6,852 bases of DNA from a bacterium F11 (GTDB lineage Bacteria; Elusimicrobiota; Elusimicrobia; F11): positions 1 to 6,852 of the forward strand of contig MSYE01000211.1 of assembly GCA_002176905.1 (NCBI GenBank). The letters are read 5' to 3'. The notes beneath the pieces are model-generated. The model saw only the letters and a program-made list of their open reading frames with translations, was not told the DNA's origin and searched no databases. Below are positions 1 to 6,067 of the stretch, piece after piece (the first letter of the stretch is position 1; each line of letters opens with the position of its first letter). The position numbers and the translations under genes were made by a program.

Positions 1-176
1 TTGCTGACAAGCTTTATCTCACCATGATTCATCATCCGTTTGAGGGAGACACCCATTTCCCGCCATTTGATTTGGAAAAAGATTTTCACATCACCGAGCA
101 ATCCAACCATACCTCATCCTCCAACGGAGGATTTTCTTACAGTTTTATTACCGCCATTAAAAAATCCAAAAGTTAA
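1..176 (+). CDS. folA: Dihydrofolate reductase, C-terminal 57 codons (5' end outside window)
   Basis: The reading frame that begins at base 3 stays open to TAA at 174-176 and gives 57 residues starting ADKLYLT and ending KKSKS. The stretch ADKLYLT followed by EGDTHFP is the conserved end of the bacterial dihydrofolate reductase fold, close to the E. coli FolA C-terminus. The final FSYSFITAIKK matches the last beta strand of the family. The enzyme reduces dihydrofolate to tetrahydrofolate with NADPH in the cytoplasm and supports thymidylate, purine and methionine synthesis. The N-terminal catalytic and cofactor residues lie outside the window, so activity cannot be judged. No terminator follows, because the gene ends directly against the convergent neighbour and overlaps it by 4 bases. 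A small unrelated drug-type DHFR or a DHFR-domain reductase is possible, but the C-terminus favours ordinary FolA. Confidence 0.85.
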   Translation, partial: ADKLYLTMIHHPFEGDTHFPPFDLEKDFHITEQSNHTSSSNGGFSYSFITAIKKSKS

Positions 177-1714
177 AGAGATTCGGGGGGGTGGCGGATT
201 TGTTCTCTCCAGTCCTTGGCCGCGTGGGTGCTCCAGACCTGAAGAGGATTGAAGTTGTCTCTGAGGATCATTCCTTCTTTGCTGTTGAAATCCAAAATTC
301 TATTTGAAACCATCTTCTGAAGAAGGGTTCGAATATGTGGCGTTGAACATTCTTGTAAGGATTGACGGACCTCCATTGTTTCATCACTTGCCAAAAATAT
401 GATGTTCCCAATCCCTCCGTCTGGTTTAAGAGGATAAATCCCAATATGGGCAAAAACTTCTTCCAATGTTCGATAAAGGGATTGGGCAGCTCGGGTATCC
501 GGGCCTTTGATATGGCCGATAAAATTGATTCCCAAAACTCCTTTGTCTCGTATAATGGATTTTAATTCGGTTAAGGATTCCAGACTGAAAAGATGGGAGG
601 GCGCGAGATCTCCGCTCGATACATCCAGAATGACAAAATCATAGGTTTCTTTTGTGGATTGAAAAAATCGCCGCCCATCTTGGATTACAATTTTTCCTTT
701 CCCAGGATCATAATCAAAAAAGCGTTTGGCCACCCACACCACGGTGGGATCAATTTCAACAGCATCCACCTGCAAACCATACGATGAAAACCGTTTGGCC
801 ACGCTTCCCCCTCCCAGTCCCACAAGGAGAGCTTTTTTTGCATGTGGACGAAGAAAGGGCATTAATTCAAGGTAGGTGGTGTAGTCAAAAAAGGATAATC
901 CGGTTTTCTTGTTGATTATGGAATTGGGAGCCCCATCAATTCGCAATATTCGATATCCCTTTTTATCCTCCACCTGTAATTGACCCAGAAGAGAATTGGA
1001 TTCCATCAGAATGGTTGTTCCTTTGGTGGCGGCCACGGGGATGGGGGGAGAAAAGAACAACATAAATGACACCAAAATAGGAATAAGAGCCGTTATGGCC
1101 TGGATTCCCCGGTGAAAGAACATGCGGATTCCCCATAGAACGAAAAGGCCAAAGGCGAGCAAATAAAATATATTGCTAACACCCAAATAGGGGACCAATA
1201 AAAATCCTGTCAGGATCGATCCGAAACAACTTCCCACAGTAGAGATGGCATAGAGTTGCCCCACACTGGTTCCGAGAAGATCCAGTTTGGGTGTGTACAT
1301 CTTGACAGAATAAGGACTCACCATCCCCAAAACAAAAAGGGGTGCTCCAAAAAGAACGATACCAGAGAGGAGGGAGCCGGATCGGATCCCCAAAAGAAGA
1401 GATTTTTCAATAACCCAGGGTGCAACAAGGGGAATGGGTAGAATCAGGAGACCCGCCAGAAAAACGAGGAAATAAAGAACTTCCAATTCTGGTATGTGAT
1501 CTGCCATTTTTCCACCCAGCCAATACCCCAAGGAGAGCGTTATTAGGGTTACTGTTATTAAGGATGACCAGACAAAGAGTCCCACCCCAAAATAAGGTCC
1601 CAAAAGCCGGGCTCCCACAATTTCAATGGCCAGAATGGCTGCTCCCGTGAAAAAGAGCGTCAATAGAAGGAAAAAACCCTGAAAGAGATCGGTTGATTTC
1701 TTTCGATTATTCAT
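173..1714 (-). CDS. Membrane-anchored spermidine synthase-like protein (N-terminal membrane domain plus aminopropyltransferase-like domain)
   Basis: The product is 513 residues. Residues 11-222 hold about seven hydrophobic membrane segments (roughly 11-33, 43-65, 78-98, 115-135, 150-173, 179-200, 204-222). A soluble Rossmann methyltransferase-like domain of the spermidine synthase superfamily follows. Its nucleotide-binding loop is GLGGGS (299-304), followed by VEID with Glu320, then QDGRR (345-349) and VILD with Asp364. In true spermidine synthases this last region reads D-x-x-D-P, with the first Asp catalytic and the second helping to bind the amine. Here it reads DVSSGDLAP, so the first Asp is kept and the Asp at +3 is Ser367. 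The architecture matches the 'fused MFS/spermidine synthase' proteins annotated in many bacteria, whose substrate is mostly unknown. Transfer of an aminopropyl group from decarboxylated AdoMet is therefore inferred, not shown. The start (MNNRKK, just before the first membrane segment) has only a weak purine-rich leader. No speD or other polyamine gene is visible nearby. Confidence 0.85.
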   Translation of the reverse strand: MNNRKKSTDLFQGFFLLLTLFFTGAAILAIEIVGARLLGPYFGVGLFVWSSLITVTLITLSLGYWLGGKMADHIPELEVLYFLVFLAGLLILPIPLVAPWVIEKSLLLGIRSGSLLSGIVLFGAPLFVLGMVSPYSVKMYTPKLDLLGTSVGQLYAISTVGSCFGSILTGFLLVPYLGVSNIFYLLAFGLFVLWGIRMFFHRGIQAITALIPILVSFMLFFSPPIPVAATKGTTILMESNSLLGQLQVEDKKGYRILRIDGAPNSIINKKTGLSFFDYTTYLELMPFLRPHAKKALLVGLGGGSVAKRFSSYGLQVDAVEIDPTVVWVAKRFFDYDPGKGKIVIQDGRRFFQSTKETYDFVILDVSSGDLAPSHLFSLESLTELKSIIRDKGVLGINFIGHIKGPDTRAAQSLYRTLEEVFAHIGIYPLKPDGGIGNIIFLASDETMEVRQSLQECSTPHIRTLLQKMVSNRILDFNSKEGMILRDNFNPLQVWSTHAAKDWREQIRHPPESL

Positions 1715-1791
1715 TCCGATTATTCTACTTTTCTCTTGGTAAGAAGGCCATGGGCGTGCTGTTCATCCAAAATCAAATATCACCCAAAATG

Positions 1792-1800
1792 TGGTAAAGT
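1792..1800 (+). promoter_or_regulatory. Possible extended -10 element for the tRNA-Leu gene
   Basis: TGGTAAAGT fits an extended -10 (TGn followed by TAAAGT, four of six matches to TATAAT) and lies 32 bases before the mature tRNA 5' end, leaving room for a short leader cut by RNase P. No recognisable -35 is found at a 17-base spacing (the hexamer there is ATCAAA). This is a weak call made by eye. Confidence 0.25.
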
Positions 1801-1832
1801 TAGCCAGAGCACTTTCTGGTAGCAAAAATCTC

Positions 1833-1916
1833 GGGCATGTGGCGGAATTGGCATACGCATGCGACTTAAAATCGCATGGCCTTACGGCCTTGTGGGTTCG
1901 AGTCCCACCATGCCTA
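1833..1916 (+). tRNA. tRNA-Leu, anticodon UAA (reads UUA/UUG)
   Basis: A complete class II cloverleaf can be folded by hand. The acceptor stem is 1833-1839 with 1909-1915, the D stem GCG/CGC is 1842-1844 with 1856-1858, and the anticodon stem is 1860-1864 with 1872-1876. The loop CTTAAAA (1865-1871) places anticodon TAA at 1867-1869. The long variable arm (1877-1891, GGCC/GGCC stem) is expected for leucine tRNA. The T stem GTGGG/CCCAC is 1892-1896 with 1904-1908 around loop TTCGAGT. The discriminator is A1916, as leucyl-tRNA synthetase requires. The 3' CCA is not encoded (AAA follows), so a CCA-adding enzyme must supply it. The terminal acceptor pair is a G1-U72 wobble; the other six are Watson-Crick. 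Confidence 0.97.
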
Positions 1917-1917
1917 A

Positions 1918-1936
1918 AATCCGCCTTCGGCGGATT
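1918..1936 (+). terminator. Perfect 8-bp hairpin just after tRNA-Leu, possible terminator or 3' processing structure
   Basis: AATCCGCC pairs perfectly with GGCGGATT around a TTC triloop and begins two bases after the tRNA discriminator base. The position suits termination or 3' end processing of the tRNA transcript. However, no T tract follows; the hairpin runs straight into the TCGAGC hexamer array. It is therefore not a canonical intrinsic terminator, and it could equally be a small dispersed intergenic palindrome. Confidence 0.4.
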
Positions 1937-1965
1937 CGAGCTCGAGCTCGAGTTCGAGCTCGATT
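1936..1965 (+). repeat. Tandem hexamer array, consensus TCGAGC, five units
   Basis: Five consecutive six-base units start at 1936, 1942, 1948, 1954 and 1960: TCGAGC, TCGAGC, TCGAGT, TCGAGC, TCGATT. The unit is nearly self-complementary, so the ten-base palindrome TCGAGCTCGA occurs at 1936-1945 and again at 1954-1963, and the array can fold on either strand. It fills much of the space between the tRNA hairpin and acnA. No protein-coding role is supported. Its function is unknown. Confidence 0.8.
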
Positions 1966-2001
1966 TGGTAATTAGATCTTAGTTCTTCTCAACACCATTT
2001 T

Positions 2002-4665
2002 ATGTCCAAAAATACATACAAAACCCAATCCACCCTAAAAGTGGGATCGAAGTCTTACACCTACTTCAGCTTAAATGCGCTAAAGAAGGCGGATTTCCTT
2101 TCAGCTTTTCGGTTGCCGTTTTCCTTGAAAATCCTTTTGGAGAATTTGCTGCGCAAGGAAGATGGCGTAAATGTGACCAAAGAGGATATTCAAACTGTGG
2201 AACAATGGGATCCCGGTACCGTATCCAATGCTGAGATTTCGTTTATGCCGGCGCGTGTGATTCTTCAGGATTTTACGGGTGTTCCCTGCGTGGTGGATTT
2301 GGCTTCGATGCGAGATGCGGTGGCCGATATGGGCGGGGATCCCAAAATTATCAATCCTCTTCAACAGGTTGACTTGGTTATTGACCATTCGGTTCAGGTT
2401 GATGCATTTGGAAATTCAAATTCCTACAAAAAGAATGTTGAACTGGAATATCAACGCAACAGTGAGCGTTATTCCTTTTTGAAATGGGGACAGGAATCCT
2501 TTCAGAATTTTCGCGTGGTTCCTCCTGGTACGGGAATCGTTCATCAAGTGAATCTTGAACACTTGGGTACCGTTGTTTATTCCAAAAAAGAAGAGGATAG
2601 ACAGCTGGTTTATCCGGATAGCCTCATCGGAACTGATTCTCATACGACCATGATCAATGCCCTTGGCATTCTGGGTTGGGGTGTGGGAGGGATTGAGGCA
2701 GAGGCGGCCATGTTGGGACAGGCGGTCTCGATGCTTCTTCCCAGTGTGGTGGGATTTAAGCTTGAGGGATCACTTCCCAATGGGGTTACCGCCACCGACC
2801 TCGTTTTAACAGTGACACAAATGCTCCGCAAGAAGGGCGTGGTTGGGAAATTTGTCGAATTTTATGGAGCTGGATTAAATGCTTTGTCTCTTCCAGATCG
2901 GGCCACCATTGCCAATATGTGTCCTGAGTATGGCGCTACCGTGGGATTTTTCCCGGTGGATCAAAAGACATTGGATTATCTAACTCTAACAGGTCGGCCA
3001 AAAGATATCGTTGATTTGGTTGAGGCGTATACGAAAGAACAGGGATTGTTCCGGACAGACAAAACGCCGGATCCCCATTATTCTGATACATTGGAACTGG
3101 ATTTGTCTGACGTTAGACCCAGTCTTGCTGGGCCCAAACGCCCTCAAGATCGAATTGAATTAACCAATTCCAAATTTTCTTTTGAGCAAGCGTTACCAGA
3201 CCTTATGAAGAGTTCCAAGGTTGACTCAAAAATGGATTCAATGAGTTTGAGTCATGGGTCGATTGTGATTGCGGCTATTACCAGTTGTACCAATACCTCA
3301 AACCCGAGTGTTTTGATTGAGGCAGGGCTTTTGGCAAAGAAGGCGGTTGAAAAAGGTCTTCGGATCAAACCTTGGGTAAAAACAAGCCTCTCGCCTGGTT
3401 CAAAAGTGGTTGTGGACTATCTCCGCGATGCCGGTCTTCTGGAATATCTCGAGAAGCTTGGTTTTTATTTGGTGGGTTACGGATGCACCACGTGCATAGG
3501 GAATTCTGGGCCTCTTCCGATTGAAGTGGAGAAACCCATCAAAGAAAATGATTTGGTGGTGGCCTCGGTTTTGTCTGGTAATAGGAATTTTGAGGGGCGA
3601 ATTCATCCCCTTGTTCGGGCCAATTATTTGATGAGCCCTCCTTTGGTGGTGGCCTTTGCCTTGGCGGGAAGCATGGGTGTGGATTTGACCCGCGATCCTA
3701 TTGGGAAGTCTCAAACAGGAGAAGATGTTTTTCTTCAAAATCTTTGGCCTACTCCCGAAGAAACGCAGAAAGCCATCAACAAGTACGTTAAAACAGAATT
3801 GTTCAAAAAAGAATATGCAGTGGTATTTGAGGGTGAGGAAGATTGGAAAAAGATTGATGCTCCATTGGGGTACCGGTTCCGGTGGGATCGGAAGTCGACT
3901 TATATTCGACGGGCGTCTTTTCTAGAAGGAATATCCCGGATACCACAACCCGTGTCGGATATCAAAGGGGCCCGTGTTTTGGCGTTTTTGGGAGACTCGG
4001 TTACCACTGACCATATTTCTCCGGCTGGAGCCATTGCAGAGGATAGCCCGGCTGGGCAATATCTTGTGACCAAAGGGGTTCAGAAGGCCAACTTCAATTC
4101 TTATGGATCTCGACGTGGAAATCATGAAGTCATGGTGAGGGGTACCTTTGCGAACATTCGAATACGAAACAAATTGGTACCCGAAACAGAAGGTGGATTT
4201 ACCAAGAAATTTCCAGAGGGAAAAACCATTCGGATTTATGACGCGGCTGTAAGTTACGCCTTAGAAAATAGACCGTTGTTGATTGTGGCGGGAAAAGAAT
4301 ATGGTTCGGGTTCCTCACGTGATTGGGCTGCAAAGGGAACCAAAATGTTAGGGGTTCGTGCGGTTTTGGCTGAGAGTTTTGAAAGAATCCACCGTAGCAA
4401 TTTGATCATGATGGGCGTTCTTCCGCTGGAGTTTAAAGAAGGCGAGAATGCCATTTCTTCAGGATTTACAGGAGAAGAGATTTTCAATATTGAGGGCATT
4501 GGTCCCAAAATGAAACCGCAACAAGATCTTGTGGTCAGATACGAATACCAAGGCATCAAAAAAGATTTTGCTGTTCGTTGCCGAATTGATACCCCCCAAG
4601 AATTGGCGTATTACTTGGATGGGGGGATTTTGCCATATGTCATACGGCAGTTAATTGGTGCTTAA
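2002..4665 (+). CDS. acnA: Aconitate hydratase, AcnA/IRP1 type
   Basis: This 887-residue protein converts citrate to isocitrate through cis-aconitate in the cytoplasmic TCA cycle. Its length matches the AcnA/IRP1 family (about 890). Visible hallmarks in order are TDSHTT near residues 211-216, ITSCTNTSNPSV with Cys429, GYGCTTCIG with Cys495 and Cys498, the swivel-domain start GDSVTTDHISPAG (664-676), and GSGSSRDWAAKGT around 768-780 with the active-site Ser/Arg. The three cysteines are the expected ligands of the [4Fe-4S] cluster; their 66- and 3-residue spacing equals that of human IRP1 (437/503/506). Nothing is truncated. An in-frame TAA at 1969-1971 and the lack of any other start codon after it fix the start at 2002, yet no Shine-Dalgarno is visible there. 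AcnA proteins of some bacteria bind mRNA when the cluster is lost; that is possible but untested here. 2-methylaconitate activity (AcnD) is less likely, as no prp genes are seen. Confidence 0.97.
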   Translation: MSKNTYKTQSTLKVGSKSYTYFSLNALKKADFLSAFRLPFSLKILLENLLRKEDGVNVTKEDIQTVEQWDPGTVSNAEISFMPARVILQDFTGVPCVVDLASMRDAVADMGGDPKIINPLQQVDLVIDHSVQVDAFGNSNSYKKNVELEYQRNSERYSFLKWGQESFQNFRVVPPGTGIVHQVNLEHLGTVVYSKKEEDRQLVYPDSLIGTDSHTTMINALGILGWGVGGIEAEAAMLGQAVSMLLPSVVGFKLEGSLPNGVTATDLVLTVTQMLRKKGVVGKFVEFYGAGLNALSLPDRATIANMCPEYGATVGFFPVDQKTLDYLTLTGRPKDIVDLVEAYTKEQGLFRTDKTPDPHYSDTLELDLSDVRPSLAGPKRPQDRIELTNSKFSFEQALPDLMKSSKVDSKMDSMSLSHGSIVIAAITSCTNTSNPSVLIEAGLLAKKAVEKGLRIKPWVKTSLSPGSKVVVDYLRDAGLLEYLEKLGFYLVGYGCTTCIGNSGPLPIEVEKPIKENDLVVASVLSGNRNFEGRIHPLVRANYLMSPPLVVAFALAGSMGVDLTRDPIGKSQTGEDVFLQNLWPTPEETQKAINKYVKTELFKKEYAVVFEGEEDWKKIDAPLGYRFRWDRKSTYIRRASFLEGISRIPQPVSDIKGARVLAFLGDSVTTDHISPAGAIAEDSPAGQYLVTKGVQKANFNSYGSRRGNHEVMVRGTFANIRIRNKLVPETEGGFTKKFPEGKTIRIYDAAVSYALENRPLLIVAGKEYGSGSSRDWAAKGTKMLGVRAVLAESFERIHRSNLIMMGVLPLEFKEGENAISSGFTGEEIFNIEGIGPKMKPQQDLVVRYEYQGIKKDFAVRCRIDTPQELAYYLDGGILPYVIRQLIGA

Positions 4666-4748
4666 TCTCATTCGCATTCGCTGACGCGATCGCAATCGAT
4701 TAATTAATGATCGAATGTGAGCGCGATCGCGAATGCGAATGCGATTAA
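4662..4748 (+). repeat. Large imperfect inverted repeat between acnA and proA
   Basis: The arm 4662-4681 is complementary to 4729-4748 over 20 positions with one mismatch (T4668 against C4742): TTAATC pairs with GATTAA, and CATTCGCATTCGC pairs with GCGAATGCGAATG. The 47-base interior can pair further, for example CAATCGAT (4693-4700) with ATCGAATG (4710-4717) at seven of eight positions. It contains two copies of GCGATCGC (4686-4693, 4723-4730), the second extending into the right arm. The left arm includes the acnA stop codon (4663-4665), and the right arm ends four bases before the proA Shine-Dalgarno. No T run follows, so it is not a standard terminator. It may stabilise, attenuate or process the transcript between acnA and proA, or be a mobile palindromic repeat. 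The arms are built from repeated ATTCGC/GCGAAT hexamers. Confidence 0.85.
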
Positions 4749-4752
4749 AATT

Positions 4753-4757
4753 GGAGG
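4753..4757 (+). promoter_or_regulatory. Shine-Dalgarno of proA
   Basis: GGAGG sits four bases (AAAC) before the ATG at 4762. It is the only strong ribosome-binding site in the window and decides the proA start. The alternative ATG at 4717 lies inside the inverted repeat, would add 15 low-complexity residues (SAIANANAIK) and has no such site. Confidence 0.85.
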
Positions 4758-4761
4758 AAAC

Positions 4762-6042
4762 ATGACAACCACAGCCGTTAATCCGGGGACATTGAAAAAA
4801 ATGGTGATCACCATTGCCCAGAAAGCCCGTGAGGCCAGCTCACAATTGGCTCTTTTGGATACCCAAACGAAGAACAAAGTCCTTTTGGAAATGGCTGATG
4901 ACATTCGTAAGGGAACCACATCCATTATCAAATCCAATAAAAAGGATGTTGAAGGGGCCAAGAAAGCGGGCCGATCAAAAGCCATCATTGATCGCTTGAC
5001 GTTGGATGCTCCCCGCATTGACGGGATTGCTGAAGGCTTGCGGGATATGGCCAATTTGCCTGATCCTATTGGAGAAAACCTTCGGGAATGGGTACGCCCG
5101 AACGGCATTCGCATTCGACAGATTCGTGTTCCTCTTGGTGTTGTGGGAATGATCTATGAGTCACGTCCCAATGTGACACCAGAATCAGCTGGTCTTTGTC
5201 TAAAATCAGGGAATGCGGTTATCCTTAGGGGAAGTTCAGAGGCGTGGGAATCAAATCAGGTTCTTGTTCGCCTTATGTCCCAGGCGCTTGGACGATGTGG
5301 TATTCCTTCATCAGCGGTTCAATTGCTACCGCCTCAAGACCGAAAGAGCATAACGTTGTTGACACAATTAAATGGATTGGTTGATCTTATTATTGCGCGG
5401 GGTTCGGAAAAAATGATCCGTGCGGTTTCCGCTCAGGCCACGGTGCCGGTTATGGGTCACGGAAAAGGTGTTTGCCATGTTTACTTGGATAAAGCGGCAG
5501 ACATAAAAAAAGCTGTTAACATTGCTTTTAATGCCAAAGTGCAACGGCCGGGTGTTTGTAACGCGATGGAGTCCCTTTTGATTCATGAACATGTCATGTT
5601 TGATGTGCTTCCGAAATTGACGGAAAAATATATAAAGGCCGGTGTGGAAATTCGAGGTGACGATCGGGTGGTGGGCTTGATATCCAAAGCAAAGGCTGTG
5701 TCCCCTTTGGATTGGGATACGGAATATCTGGATAAAATTGTTTCTGTTAAAGTGGTTGATGATCTTGAGGAAGCGATTGACCATATCCACCAACATGGAT
5801 CGGGTCATACCGATAGTATTGTCACAGAAGATAAGAAGGCGGCTGATCGGTTTTTGAAAGCCGTGGATTCGTCCTGTGTGATGTTGAACGCGTCTACCCG
5901 TCTTCACGACGGAGGGATTTTTGGATTTGGTTCAGAAATCGGAATCTCGACCAACAAACTTCACGCCAGAGGGACGATGGGCCTTAGGGAACTCACCACC
6001 ACAAAGTATGTTGTTGAAGGAACAGGACAGATAAGAGAATGA
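4762..6042 (+). CDS. proA: Glutamate-5-semialdehyde dehydrogenase (gamma-glutamyl phosphate reductase)
   Basis: ProA reduces gamma-glutamyl phosphate to glutamate-5-semialdehyde with NADPH, the second step of proline synthesis from glutamate. From the ATG at 4762 the protein is 426 residues, near the usual 415-420. Visible family motifs are PLGVVGMIYESRPNVTPES (114-132), CLKSGNAVILRGSSEA (136-151), the catalytic loop RPGVCNAMES with Cys266 as the thiol nucleophile, and the C-terminal block FGFGSEIGISTNKLHARG followed by MGLRELTTTKY. The family's usual HARGPMG reads HARGTMG here, a mild substitution. The start follows a strong GGAGG. The gene lies 96 bases after acnA and 25 bases before nadD. 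The partner kinase gene proB, commonly next to proA, is not in the window, so it must be elsewhere or downstream. Both key domains are intact and the enzyme should be active. Confidence 0.97.
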   Translation: MTTTAVNPGTLKKMVITIAQKAREASSQLALLDTQTKNKVLLEMADDIRKGTTSIIKSNKKDVEGAKKAGRSKAIIDRLTLDAPRIDGIAEGLRDMANLPDPIGENLREWVRPNGIRIRQIRVPLGVVGMIYESRPNVTPESAGLCLKSGNAVILRGSSEAWESNQVLVRLMSQALGRCGIPSSAVQLLPPQDRKSITLLTQLNGLVDLIIARGSEKMIRAVSAQATVPVMGHGKGVCHVYLDKAADIKKAVNIAFNAKVQRPGVCNAMESLLIHEHVMFDVLPKLTEKYIKAGVEIRGDDRVVGLISKAKAVSPLDWDTEYLDKIVSVKVVDDLEEAIDHIHQHGSGHTDSIVTEDKKAADRFLKAVDSSCVMLNASTRLHDGGIFGFGSEIGISTNKLHARGTMGLRELTTTKYVVEGTGQIRE

Positions 6043-6067
6043 ATCTGATCCGAAAAGAACAGCCCCT

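Noticed and set aside
117..138. Terminator-like hairpin (TCCTCC-AAC-GGAGGA followed by TTTTCTT) inside folA
   Set aside because: It has the look of a small intrinsic terminator, but it lies about 12 codons before the folA stop and would cut the message; the stem is only 6 bp. Probably chance.
185..191. Seven-G run near the end of the minus-strand gene as a frameshift site
   Set aside because: Both convergent genes end cleanly in their expected frames, so no frameshift is needed to explain the sequence.
40..252. Plus-strand open frame of 70 codons at the left end
   Set aside because: It is out of frame with the clearly recognisable folA C-terminus and runs on antisense to the spermidine-synthase-like gene; proline-rich with no family resemblance.
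1803..1820. Small hairpin CCAGA/TCTGG upstream of the tRNA
   Set aside because: Five base pairs with a six-base loop is expected by chance and has no clear role.
1791..1982. Plus-strand open frame of 63 codons over the tRNA-Leu gene
   Set aside because: It runs straight through the tRNA and the hexamer array; its GFELELEFEL tail is just the repeat translated. No ribosome-binding site.
4662..4748. Cyanobacterial origin suggested by GCGATCGC copies
   Set aside because: Only two copies occur, both inside one palindrome; the motif is absent from the genes, unlike HIP1-rich cyanobacterial genomes.
4717..4761. Fifteen-codon N-terminal extension of proA
   Set aside because: It translates the inverted-repeat arm (ANAN-type residues), precedes the strong GGAGG, and makes ProA longer than usual. 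The start at 4762 is preferred.
5368..5907. 179-codon open frame antisense to proA
   Set aside because: Despite its length it resembles no protein I know and lies wholly within a well-conserved proA sequence; it is a codon-use shadow. The same applies to antisense frames at 4704-5114 and 3400-3738.
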